Origin: an uncultured Campylobacterota bacterium
GTDB taxonomy: Bacteria; Campylobacterota; Campylobacteria; Campylobacterales; Arcobacteraceae
DNA length: 8,779 nt
Assembly (NCBI GenBank): GCA_903821805.1
Contig: CAIJNA010000043.1
Span: 1-8,779 of the forward strand
Direction: 5' to 3'
Shown here: positions 1 to 6,329 of the stretch, piece by piece
How positions within the stretch are numbered: position 1 is the stretch's first letter
Layout of the letters: every line of letters starts with the position of its first letter
The notes under the pieces: generated by a model
Seen by the model: the letters and a program-made list of their open reading frames with translations, nothing else
Told to the model about the DNA's origin: nothing
Database searches by the model: none
Made by a program: the position numbers and the translations under genes

Positions 1-423
1 ACTTTTTATATGTTTAGCAATAGCTGGAGATTTTCCACTTGTAGAAATTGATACAGTAAGACAGCCTTTTTTGATGTATGCTGGAAAGATAAAGTTACAA
101 TAATCAACACTATCAACTGAATTACAAAGTTTATTGTAGAGCTTACATTCATCAAAAATATCTTTCTGAAGTAACAAATCATCAACTGCTATAACTATAA
201 GGTCAAACTCTTTTATGTCATCTTTTTCATATTTTCTCACACAAAAAGAAAGATTATTGTGTGCTATATATTCTTGTGCTTCGCTACAAATAAAAGGTGA
301 AATAATTGTAATATCAGTTGTGAAATCAAGTATTTTCTCGAGTTTTTCTGTAGCTATGTATCCGCCACCAACTATTAAAACTTTGATTTTGTCCATTTTA
401 AGATAGAGAGGAAAATATTTCAT
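1..423 (-). CDS. Siroheme synthase N-terminal domain protein: precorrin-2 dehydrogenase / sirohydrochlorin ferrochelatase (partial, 3' end off window)
   Basis: The protein probably oxidises precorrin-2 to sirohydrochlorin with NAD and inserts iron to give siroheme, the precursor of heme d1, in the cytoplasm. The 141 visible residues begin at an ATG at 423-421, and the C-terminus lies beyond position 1. A Rossmann nucleotide-binding motif (VGGGYIA, residues 18-24) comes first. A segment of the CysG/Met8p type follows (SVDSVDYCNFIFPA, 102-115), whose Asp104 fits the catalytic Asp of CysG. The stretch SISTSGKSPAIAKHIK (125-140) then matches the conserved S-x-GxSP-AR/K block. The start overlaps the nirE stop by ATGA (4-bp overlap 420-423), and an AAAGGA ribosome site sits inside the end of nirE, so the two are translationally coupled. 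In enterobacteria this domain is fused to SUMT as CysG; here it is a separate protein. Family assignment is firm. The division of dehydrogenase and chelatase activity is inferred. Confidence 0.88.
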   Translation of the reverse strand, partial: MKYFPLYLKMDKIKVLIVGGGYIATEKLEKILDFTTDITIISPFICSEAQEYIAHNNLSFCVRKYEKDDIKEFDLIVIAVDDLLLQKDIFDECKLYNKLCNSVDSVDYCNFIFPAYIKKGCLTVSISTSGKSPAIAKHIKS

Positions 424-1169
424 TGAAAATCCTTTGTTGTTTCAAACCAATTTAATTTGGCTCTAAAATTTACAACTTCACCAATTATAAACATCACAGG
501 AGAACTAAGATGAGCTGATAGCTCAACAATATTTTCTAAAGTTCCCACAACCACTTCTTGCTCGTTTGTAGTCCCTTTGCTTATAACTGCAATTGGAGTA
601 GTAGCATCTTTACCTACTTTTTGTAGTTTTAAGCAAATTGATTTTAGCTTGTGAAATCCCATCAAAAATACTAATGTATCTTCATCTTTCATACATTCCC
701 AATTTATTTGTGATTTTGATTTATCATGTGATTCATGTCCGGTTATTACTTTAAAAGAAGTTGCAACATTTCTATGAGTTACGGGAATTCCAGCATAAGC
801 AGGAGCTGCAATTGACGAGCTAATTCCTGGGATAATTTCAAACTTTACGCCTCTTTCAAAAAGATATAAGCCTTCCTCGCCACCTCTACCAAATACAAAT
901 GGATCTCCTCCTTTTAGTCTTACAACAGTTTCATATTCAAGAGATAATTGATACAAAATTTCATTAATTTCTTCTTGTGGTACAAGATGATGTCCATCTT
1001 CTTTACCAACATTTACAAACTCACAACCATCTTTGCAGAGATTTAATATCTCTGCATTTACTAATCTGTCATAAACTAAAGCATCAGCTTTTTGAACTAA
1101 TTTGTAAGCTTTAATTGTCATAAGTTCAATATCGCCTGGTCCTGCTCCTGTCAAATATACTTTTCCCAT
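420..1169 (-). CDS. nirE: Uroporphyrinogen-III C-methyltransferase (SUMT, NirE/CobA type)
   Basis: This 249-residue protein should transfer two methyl groups from S-adenosylmethionine to C2 and C7 of uroporphyrinogen III, giving precorrin-2, the entry point to siroheme and heme d1. Family motifs appear in order: YLTGAGPGD (residues 5-13), VYDRLV (32-37), VGKEDGHH (54-61), QEEIN (65-69), the hallmark RLKGGDPFVFGRGGEE (84-99), and PGISSSIAAPAYAGIPVTHR after it. The length is that of a single-domain SUMT, with no CysG N-terminal fusion; that domain is encoded by the next gene downstream. The ATG shares its A with the TAA stop of nirF (TAATG), and GGGAG lies 8 bases upstream. Being inside a nirC-nirJ-nirF operon favours the name nirE over cobA, although sequence alone does not separate these paralogues and the enzyme could also serve siroheme or cobalamin synthesis. 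Confidence 0.93.
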   Translation of the reverse strand: MGKVYLTGAGPGDIELMTIKAYKLVQKADALVYDRLVNAEILNLCKDGCEFVNVGKEDGHHLVPQEEINEILYQLSLEYETVVRLKGGDPFVFGRGGEEGLYLFERGVKFEIIPGISSSIAAPAYAGIPVTHRNVATSFKVITGHESHDKSKSQINWECMKDEDTLVFLMGFHKLKSICLKLQKVGKDATTPIAVISKGTTNEQEVVVGTLENIVELSAHLSSPVMFIIGEVVNFRAKLNWFETTKDFQ

Positions 1170-2245
1170 TATTTTGTCTCCCTATAAATAAATATCCCAG
1201 ATGGTTTTTTCACATCAAAAATCTCTTTAGATAAAACCCAATCATTTGTGTTGATAACCGATATTTTATTTGTATCATTGACTGATACAAAAAGGTGTGG
1301 TTTTTCCTCACTCCATCTTAAATGCAACACTTTCCCGTCAAAACTAAATTCTTTAAAAACCTCTAATGTATTAGTGTCAATAATTTGTATAATTGGAAAT
1401 TTTTCACCACTAAAAGTAACGGCTAAATATTTTTTATCAGGACTAAGTGCCGTAAATACTGGAAGTCCTATAGTTATTATGTTTTTGATAAAGTTAAATT
1501 TATCGTCATAAACCAAAACTTTATTATCACCAACTGCTGGAATAAAAACTTGCTTTCCGCCAAGACTCCAAAAGCCAAAATGAGGTACTTTTAAAACTGG
1601 TTGATTATTCTTGGTTAAGATTTTTATTTGTGAGAAAGTCATTTTTTCTAAGTTTATTACTCCAAAATAAGGGCTTTTGAAAAATCCAACAATATAGTTT
1701 TGATTGTCAATCATCGCATCAAATGGCATAATCCCGACATTGTCAAACTCTTTAAGAGTTGTAAAGAATGGTTTTTCTTTTGAATTTCTTTGCAAAATTG
1801 TGAGTTTATCACTATCCATTTGTGCAAAAATAAGATAGTTTTTGTAAGTTTTAATCCCTACATTTCTTGAATTTGTAATTATTTTTTGGATTGGTTTTAG
1901 GTCTTTTGAAAGTATATCAACACTTTTATCATCATAGTTTGCAACAGCCACAAAATCCTCTTCAACAACAAATCCAATCGCGCTTTTACTTGTTTTGTAT
2001 TCATTTAAGATTTTATTTGTTTGTGGATTAAATCTCAACACATAGCCATCTCTTGTGATAACATAACCATCTTTATCATAAAATTTTACAACCCCGTGAT
2101 TCATATCTTTCATATTTATAATATGCTCTGTTACTTTGCTTTCCTCAATAATTGCCAAAGATGAGCTTTCTCGCTCAACTACAAAAAACTTCTCAGTTCC
2201 AAAAAGGCTTACTAGAAAGCCAAAAAATAAAATCCATTTTTTCAT
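1169..2245 (-). CDS. nirF: NirF-like heme d1 biosynthesis protein, periplasmic beta-propeller
   Basis: The 358-residue protein resembles the d1-heme-binding propeller of NirS without any cytochrome c domain, as NirF does. NirF is needed for late steps of heme d1 formation in the periplasm, and its exact reaction is still debated. An N-terminal Sec signal (MKKWILFFGFLVSLFG, residues 1-16) is followed by the typical opening FFVVERESSSLAIIEE. Repeated blade-like segments follow, such as VSVNDTNKISVINT and LSPDKKYLAVTF. The lipobox Cys described for Pseudomonas NirF is absent, so this version is probably soluble in the periplasm. There is no CXXCH motif, which argues against NirN. AAGGAGA lies just before the ATG, 24 bp after the nirJ stop, and the stop overlaps nirE. 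Its place between nirJ and nirE strongly supports the call. The sequence is divergent, so NirF rather than a generic d1-domain protein rests partly on context. Confidence 0.85.
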   Translation of the reverse strand: MKKWILFFGFLVSLFGTEKFFVVERESSSLAIIEESKVTEHIINMKDMNHGVVKFYDKDGYVITRDGYVLRFNPQTNKILNEYKTSKSAIGFVVEEDFVAVANYDDKSVDILSKDLKPIQKIITNSRNVGIKTYKNYLIFAQMDSDKLTILQRNSKEKPFFTTLKEFDNVGIMPFDAMIDNQNYIVGFFKSPYFGVINLEKMTFSQIKILTKNNQPVLKVPHFGFWSLGGKQVFIPAVGDNKVLVYDDKFNFIKNIITIGLPVFTALSPDKKYLAVTFSGEKFPIIQIIDTNTLEVFKEFSFDGKVLHLRWSEEKPHLFVSVNDTNKISVINTNDWVLSKEIFDVKKPSGIFIYRETK

Positions 2246-2269
2246 AAAATCTCCTTTTGTGAGTTTGTT

Positions 2270-3385
2270 CTAATTGTCTAAGAACTCGAGATAACAACTC
2301 GGGTCTTCTGCCCACAAATCATCATAAATAGCATTCGCTCTACTTCTACTTCCACCATTGCAAATACCAAGATACTCACAACTTTCACAATTTCCACTAA
2401 TTTTTCGTGGAAATTCTCTAAGATTATTGAGAATTGGATTTTTTTTGTTATTCCAAATTTTTGTAAAGCTATCTTCTAAAATATTCCCAATATATTTAGG
2501 GAAAAATGGATCAGGTTTCACATTTCCAAAGCTGTCAATATTTAAAAGTTTTCGTCCAGCACTATTTCCACCCCAACTGATAAGTTTACTTTTGACAATC
2601 TCAGTGAGTTTTGGATATTTTTTTTCAATCTCTTTTAAAAATAATATGGCATCAACTTCCATATTTCCAGTAACTATTTCAATATCTTCATTTGATTTTT
2701 CATATTCAAAAGCTTTGTGTATAATGTACTTAACTGCTGTTATTCGCTCCTCTTTTGATATATCCATCGCAAGATTCTCCAAGCCTCTGCCGCTATAAAC
2801 AAGATGTGAAATATATACTTTTGCAAAATTTTCTTTTTCGGATAATTCAAAAATAAAAGGGAGTGATTTTAAAGTTTGTTTGGTCAAAGTAAATCTAATA
2901 CCAACTTTTCCACCAACTTTTTGGATAAGTCGCATCGCTTCGATTGATTTCTTAAACGAGCCCTTTAGTCCTCGAAACATATCGTGAGTTTCTTCATCTC
3001 CATCGATACTTACTCCTATATAATCAAAGGTTTCTACAATCTTTTGAGCATTTGAATTGTTTATATACAGTCCATTTGATGATAAATAAGTGATGATACC
3101 TTTACTTTTGGCATATGCTGCGATTTCAAAAATGTCTTTTCGCACCAACGGTTCACCACCTGAAAAGATGATAAATTTAATTTTATTTTGAACAAATTCA
3201 TCTATTGTTTTTTTGATAATTTCGGTACTTAAAACATCAACGCTGTCAAGACTGGCTTTAGAATAACAATGCAAACAAGATAGATTGCAACGATTTGTAA
3301 AGTTCCAAATAACGATTGAGCCGTCAAGAACTCGTGATGGTTTAGCATCTATTGACGTTTTTAATAAGTTTGATAATCTAAACAT
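2270..3385 (-). CDS. nirJ: Heme d1 biosynthesis radical SAM protein NirJ
   Basis: This 371-residue radical SAM enzyme is expected to remove two propionate side chains from 12,18-didecarboxysiroheme, forming the oxo groups of heme d1 in the cytoplasm. The SAM-binding iron-sulfur motif is CNLSCLHC, with Cys33, Cys37 and Cys40. The GGEP motif is at 76-79 (SGGEPLVRKD). A SPASM-like C-terminus provides Cys333, Cys336, Cys342 and Cys364 (CESCEYLGIC, then PSC), which would hold an auxiliary 4Fe-4S cluster, as is characteristic of NirJ. The length is close to known NirJ proteins (about 380-390). The start ATG lies one base after the TGA stop of the NirC-like gene (TGAAATG), with AAGGA inside the end of that gene, so expression is coupled. 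Related SPASM enzymes (AhbC, AhbD, PqqE) look similar, but the neighbours nirF, nirE and nirC favour NirJ. Confidence 0.92.
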   Translation of the reverse strand: MFRLSNLLKTSIDAKPSRVLDGSIVIWNFTNRCNLSCLHCYSKASLDSVDVLSTEIIKKTIDEFVQNKIKFIIFSGGEPLVRKDIFEIAAYAKSKGIITYLSSNGLYINNSNAQKIVETFDYIGVSIDGDEETHDMFRGLKGSFKKSIEAMRLIQKVGGKVGIRFTLTKQTLKSLPFIFELSEKENFAKVYISHLVYSGRGLENLAMDISKEERITAVKYIIHKAFEYEKSNEDIEIVTGNMEVDAILFLKEIEKKYPKLTEIVKSKLISWGGNSAGRKLLNIDSFGNVKPDPFFPKYIGNILEDSFTKIWNNKKNPILNNLREFPRKISGNCESCEYLGICNGGSRSRANAIYDDLWAEDPSCYLEFLDN

Positions 3386-3386
3386 T

Positions 3387-3692
3387 TCAATCCTTTTTGT
3401 TTGATTTAAAAGATAATATGTAAGTACTTATCGCTTCGTATTCATCTGATGTGAGTTCAAAAGCAGGCATGACTGTTCTTTTGTAGCCTAAATTTTTATA
3501 AGAATTTTCTGGTTTATTTATGTGAGCTATTATTTCACCATTAGTCCGATGATTTGCTATCTCTTTAAACGATGGTCCAAATGCAAGTGAAGTTTGATGA
3601 TGACAACCCCAGCAGTATTTTTCAAAAACTATCTTACCATCAGTACAAAAAGCAGATGAAAATAAAATAAAACAAGCAAATAAAATTTTCAC
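3387..3692 (-). CDS. nirC: Small periplasmic class I cytochrome c, NirC-like
   Basis: The 101-residue product has a hydrophobic signal peptide (about residues 1-16), one heme attachment motif CWGCH (27-31) and a candidate distal Met75 in VMPAF, so it is a single-heme class I cytochrome c exported to the periplasm. It leads the heme d1 operon. NirC of Pseudomonas and Paracoccus is a similar small cytochrome that can pass electrons to NirS or assist its maturation. The start codon is GTG (3692-3690), preceded by AAGGGG at a normal spacing. No in-frame ATG precedes the signal peptide. Downstream the stop is one base from nirJ. A Cys at position 16 lies near the signal cleavage site but lacks a proper lipobox, so a lipoprotein is unlikely. 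It could equally be the direct donor of the NirM (c551) type. The symbol is therefore functional guesswork from position; the cytochrome fold itself is clear. Confidence 0.82.
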   Translation of the reverse strand: MKILFACFILFSSAFCTDGKIVFEKYCWGCHHQTSLAFGPSFKEIANHRTNGEIIAHINKPENSYKNLGYKRTVMPAFELTSDEYEAISTYILSFKSNKKD

Positions 3693-3741
3693 AACAACCC
3701 CTTAGTTTCCAAAAGTTTATCAACATATAAATTTTTTGCAA

Positions 3742-3755
3742 TTGACAGTTGTCAA
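3742..3755. promoter_or_regulatory. CRP/FNR-type operator palindrome (TTGAC-N4-GTCAA)
   Basis: TTGACAGTTGTCAA is a perfect inverted repeat of two 6-base arms around a 2-base centre. Read as 5-N4-5 it is TTGAC-N4-GTCAA. This is close to the FNR/DNR consensus TTGAT-N4-ATCAA and the Campylobacter NssR consensus TTAAC-N4-GTTAA, both CRP/FNR-superfamily sites used for anaerobic or nitric oxide control. Its centre (3748.5) is 41.5 bp before the start point predicted from the GATAAT box at 3778-3783, the class II activator position. On the minus strand a weak TAAACT box (3719-3714) sits at the same distance, so one site could serve both directions. The regulator is not in the window. Confidence 0.62.
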
Positions 3756-3777
3756 ATGGGAAAAGTAATTTTTTAGC

Positions 3778-3783
3778 GATAAT
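3778..3783 (+). promoter_or_regulatory. Putative -10 box of the TrpD2-like gene
   Basis: GATAAT differs from TATAAT by one base and lies 24 bp before the ATG. No -35 hexamer stands at 17 bp. The TTGACA of the palindrome is 30 bp away, which is too far to be a -35 but fits an activator site. The predicted start point is about position 3790, leaving a leader of roughly 18 bases. Confidence 0.45.
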
Positions 3784-3807
3784 AGATATAAAAAGTGGAG
3801 TTTAAAT

Positions 3808-4710
3808 ATGGATGATTTCCTAAAATATATAAAAGCGGTCGGCACTGGTCCTAGGCATAATCGAGATTTGAGTAAAGATGAGGCATTTGATGCGATGAGT
3901 CAGATTTTGAATGGTAAAGTTTCACATGAAGTAATTGGAGCATTTTTACTTGGCTGGAGAGTTAAAAGTGAAACTGGTGAAGAATTTATGGGGGCAGTTG
4001 AAGCATTTGATGATTTTACAAAAAAATGTGAAATTCCAAACTCTATTGAGCTAGGTTATCCATACGATGGAAAAAATGACAATCCATATTTATTTACACT
4101 TGTAGCTTCATATTTGGAAAAATTTGAGATAAATTTAGTCCTTTGCGGCGATGATTTAAACCACGCGAAAGGCGGAATTACGGTCAAAGAAGTTTGCGAA
4201 AGTGTACAACTCGGAGAAAATATTTTTTGTTTTAATAGAGGCGAAGTTTTTCCAGCATTATCTAGACTAAATAGTATCAGGGAAAATCTACAAATACGAA
4301 CTTCACTAAATAGCATCGAAAAATTAACAGGTTTTGCATCTAGCGAAGTAGGAATTCTGGGAGCCTTTCATAAACCTTTTGTCGATAAATATATCCAAAT
4401 CTATCGCAATCGTTATAGAAAATTTGCAGTTATCAAAGGAAATGAGGGGAGCCTTGAAATCTTTGGAAAGTGTAAGCTGTGGATTTGTGATGGTGAAAAA
4501 ATAGAAGAGATTACTATTGACCCAGAAGAATTTGGGGTAAGTTATAAAAAATCTTGGGAGAAAATCACACTTGAAGAATCCCTAGAGATGCTAGCAAATC
4601 CAAGTGAAGAACTTTTAAAACTAGCAAAACTCAATGCTGCTGTGATGCTTTATATTTATAGTGATAGTTTTGAAAGTATAAAGGAGGCATTTGAGGCGAT
4701 TATGCTTTAA
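3808..4710 (+). CDS. YbiB/TrpD2-family protein (anthranilate phosphoribosyltransferase-like fold)
   Basis: The 300-residue product has the N-terminal helical-domain signature of the TrpD/YbiB family: IKAVGTGPRHNRDLSKDEAF (about residues 9-28), then MSQILNGKV, GAFLLGWRVKSETGEEF and a following A-x-x-D-F. True TrpD enzymes bind PRPP through GTGGD and KHGNR motifs. Neither is intact here: the corresponding stretches read YDGKNDNPYLFTL and LCGDDLNHAKGG, so catalysis is doubtful. E. coli YbiB, the founding TrpD2 protein, binds nucleic acid instead, and a similar role is possible here, but that is inference. The protein is slightly shorter than YbiB (about 320). It has a good ribosome site (GGAG, 7-base spacer), is divergent from the heme d1 operon, and its end overlaps the ABC ATPase remnant by 11 bp on the opposite strand. 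A role in denitrification is suggested only by position and the shared operator. Confidence 0.8.
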   Translation: MDDFLKYIKAVGTGPRHNRDLSKDEAFDAMSQILNGKVSHEVIGAFLLGWRVKSETGEEFMGAVEAFDDFTKKCEIPNSIELGYPYDGKNDNPYLFTLVASYLEKFEINLVLCGDDLNHAKGGITVKEVCESVQLGENIFCFNRGEVFPALSRLNSIRENLQIRTSLNSIEKLTGFASSEVGILGAFHKPFVDKYIQIYRNRYRKFAVIKGNEGSLEIFGKCKLWICDGEKIEEITIDPEEFGVSYKKSWEKITLEESLEMLANPSEELLKLAKLNAAVMLYIYSDSFESIKEAFEAIML

Positions 4711-5119
4711 TTATTTTTTTAGTTAGATGCCCGTCTTCTATATTTAGAACGCTGTCAAAAAAGGGCAAAAGTCTATCATCGTGAGTTACAACTATCATGG
4801 CAACTTTCTGTTCTTTTGCAATTTTGCGAAGAAGTTCCATCACCGAAATAGCCCTTTCTTTATCAAGTGCAGCCGTTGGTTCATCGGCTAAAATAATTTG
4901 TGGATTATTCGCCAAAGACCTTGCTATGGCAACTCTTTGACTTTGTCCACCAGAAAGACTCCCTATCATATATTTATTTTTATCCTCTATTCCAAGATAA
5001 TTTAAAAGTTCATTTGCTTTTTTTGTATATTCAAATTTAGATACACCATTAAGTTGAGGCAATAGGGTAATATTTTCTTCAACATTTAAAAAAGGGATGA
5101 GAAAATAGCAAAATTTCAA
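4700..5119 (-). pseudogene. ABC transporter ATP-binding protein remnant (LolD/MacB-type), N-terminal half missing
   Basis: The readable 139 residues match the C-terminal part of an export or lipoprotein-release type ATPase. They include a post-Q-loop segment LIPFLNVEENI, the signature LSGGQSQRVAIARSLA, Walker B IILADEPTAALD and the switch histidine region VVTHDD, ending in LNIEDGHL. The normal protein is about 220 residues. The first 80-90, with Walker A (GxxGxGKS/T) and the first beta strands, are absent. The only start is a TTG at 5119, with no Shine-Dalgarno. Upstream, weak similarity seems to continue to about 5135 (GYCLK in place of GFVFQ, with the Q-loop Gln lost), then stops before the five-heme cytochrome gene. 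It cannot bind ATP in the usual way. The catalytic-half motifs are well preserved, so the loss may be recent. A functional N-terminal half elsewhere, or an assembly error, are less likely alternatives. Confidence 0.82.
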
Positions 5120-5163
5120 ACAATAGCCATAGATATAAATTATACTGTTAATGAAATTTTGTA

Positions 5164-6267
5164 TTAGTATGTTATTTGAACTTTTGTCCCTTCGTAAACT
5201 TTCAAAAATTCATCGCCAAGTCCTAATTCTTTTGCTAATTCTGGACGAACTATTAGAGAATACCATTTTGAAGTTATTACATCGCCTTTTTTGAGAACTA
5301 CTTCATAGTTTATAATTTTTGACTTCCCGATTCCAATATTATTTTGAAATAAAAATCCTTTTGCTTGAGGAGGTAAGACTTCAACTCCAGAATCATTTTT
5401 GTAAGTAGTTGTAAAAGTAGCAACTTTATCTTCAAGCGGGGATATTTTGAAGTTTTTCCAAATAATTTTACCTTTTCTTTCAACAATAGTTTGTACATAT
5501 TTGAGTCTCATAGGTTGCAAAATAAGAGGGTGTCCCATTTTATTCTTTATTATTAAATCAAATCCTTTTTTTGTTTTGATAAGTTGTAGATCTACTGCTT
5601 TTTGTACCATTTCATTCGAACGGATACCCAAGAAATCATGAGTTGCATAGTTTGAACGACCTTTTTTATCTACCTTGACTGGACTCCCACTTGTTTTTGG
5701 CATATGACAACCAATACAGTCACTAGTAGGTTCTTTCGGCTCATTTTTAGAGTTGCAAATTTCTATACCAAAACTATTATATTTATGAGAATGACACCCC
5801 ATACAAACTTGCGAATTTTTATAGATTTCATTTGAGTTACTAGCATGCTTATCATTCATATCAGGATCTTTGATATTAGCAAAAAAAGTTGGTTTGCCAC
5901 CTGTGTAATTATAAAAATTAATATTTTGATGTTTTGCTTCCATAACTTTTGTTATCTGATGACAATAAAAACAACTTACTCCATCAATTTCTTCTTTGAT
6001 TCTATTGTTAGGTTTTATATCTCCAGTTTTTAAATCTAATAAATTTGGAGCTGCAGGAGAATGGCAAAATGCACAGTCATATTTATTAGGTGTTGTTTTA
6101 TATTTGATAGCTTCATGAAATAAATCTTTGTGAATTGATGAATTATGGTGCATTGACATCTTGTGTTCTTCATAAATATTATCGTGACATTCTGCACAAT
6201 TTTTTGATTCAATGTAAGCAGAAAATAAATTAGTAAGCACTAAAAAATAAAATATATAGAATTTCAT
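5164..6267 (-). CDS. Five-heme periplasmic c-type cytochrome (cytochrome c554-like)
   Basis: The 367-residue protein starts with a signal peptide (MKFYIFYFLVLTNLFSA) and has five CXXCH motifs: CAECH 24-28, CAFCH 65-69, CFYCH 99-103, CMGCH 155-159 and CIGCH 184-188, the last followed by MP. Many free His residues (EEHKMSMHH, then KDLFHEA) can act as distal ligands. The hemes are confined to the first 190 residues; the C-terminal 180 look like a beta-rich domain without heme. The spacing and the ECHxxxYEEH opening resemble the cytochrome c554 multiheme family, known from nitrogen metabolism, but no exact family can be proved by eye. The ATG at 6267-6265 is preferred over the TTG one codon upstream because AAAAAAGG then sits at a good distance. 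It follows nirS by 62 bp on the same strand, so it may feed electrons to NirS or handle nitrogen oxides. That role is inferred. Confidence 0.83.
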   Translation of the reverse strand: MKFYIFYFLVLTNLFSAYIESKNCAECHDNIYEEHKMSMHHNSSIHKDLFHEAIKYKTTPNKYDCAFCHSPAAPNLLDLKTGDIKPNNRIKEEIDGVSCFYCHQITKVMEAKHQNINFYNYTGGKPTFFANIKDPDMNDKHASNSNEIYKNSQVCMGCHSHKYNSFGIEICNSKNEPKEPTSDCIGCHMPKTSGSPVKVDKKGRSNYATHDFLGIRSNEMVQKAVDLQLIKTKKGFDLIIKNKMGHPLILQPMRLKYVQTIVERKGKIIWKNFKISPLEDKVATFTTTYKNDSGVEVLPPQAKGFLFQNNIGIGKSKIINYEVVLKKGDVITSKWYSLIVRPELAKELGLGDEFLKVYEGTKVQITY

Positions 6268-6298
6268 CAAAAGCCTTTTTTACTTTTTAGTAATTAAT

Positions 6299-6322
6299 TT
6301 CTTCCCCAAAAAAGGGGAAGAA
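6299..6322 (-). terminator. Stem-loop after nirS (possible terminator or attenuator)
   Basis: A perfect 9-bp stem (6299-6307 with 6314-6322, TTCTTCCCC/GGGGAAGAA) closes a 6-base loop seven bases beyond the nirS stop. On the minus strand the 3' arm is followed by ATTAATTACT rather than a solid U-run, so termination may be partial. That would let some transcripts reach the five-heme cytochrome gene. Confidence 0.6.
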
Positions 6323-6329
6323 TATTGAA

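Larger units (their letters stand above)
3693..3807. promoter_or_regulatory. Divergent intergenic promoter region between nirC and the TrpD2-like gene
   Basis: This 115-bp non-coding gap separates two transcription units running in opposite directions, so it must hold the promoters for the heme d1 operon (minus) and the TrpD2-like gene (plus). It is very AT-rich and contains one clear palindrome at 3742-3755. On the plus strand GATAAT at 3778-3783 is a good -10 box, and GGAG at 3797-3800 is the ribosome site seven bases before the ATG. On the minus strand a weaker -10 candidate, TAAACT (3719-3714), has four of six consensus bases, and AAGGGG precedes the GTG start. These promoter elements were read by eye. 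Confidence 0.7.

Noticed and set aside
215..406. A 63-codon plus-strand frame near the window start
   Set aside because: It is antisense to the siroheme synthase N-terminal gene, which has clear conserved motifs in this region.
1248..1511. An 87-codon plus-strand frame opposite nirF
   Set aside because: It is antisense to nirF, with low-complexity Ser/Phe/Leu composition typical of shadow frames.
2358..2798. A 146-codon open frame on the plus strand opposite nirJ
   Set aside because: It is antisense to a well-supported radical SAM gene, has no recognisable domain and no ribosome site. It is a by-product of AT-rich coding sequence.
3742..3783. TTGACA (3742-3747) read as a sigma-70 -35 box for the plus-strand gene
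   Set aside because: The spacing to GATAAT is 30 bp instead of about 17, so the hexamer is better explained as one arm of the palindrome.
4056..4316. An 86-codon minus-strand frame inside the TrpD2-like gene
   Set aside because: It is fully contained opposite a supported gene and has no domain features.
5310..6033. Short frames on both strands within the five-heme cytochrome gene
   Set aside because: They are shadow frames; the five CXXCH motifs fix the true reading frame.
6268..6270. A TTG start for the five-heme cytochrome
   Set aside because: An ATG follows immediately, with better ribosome-site spacing and the same signal peptide.
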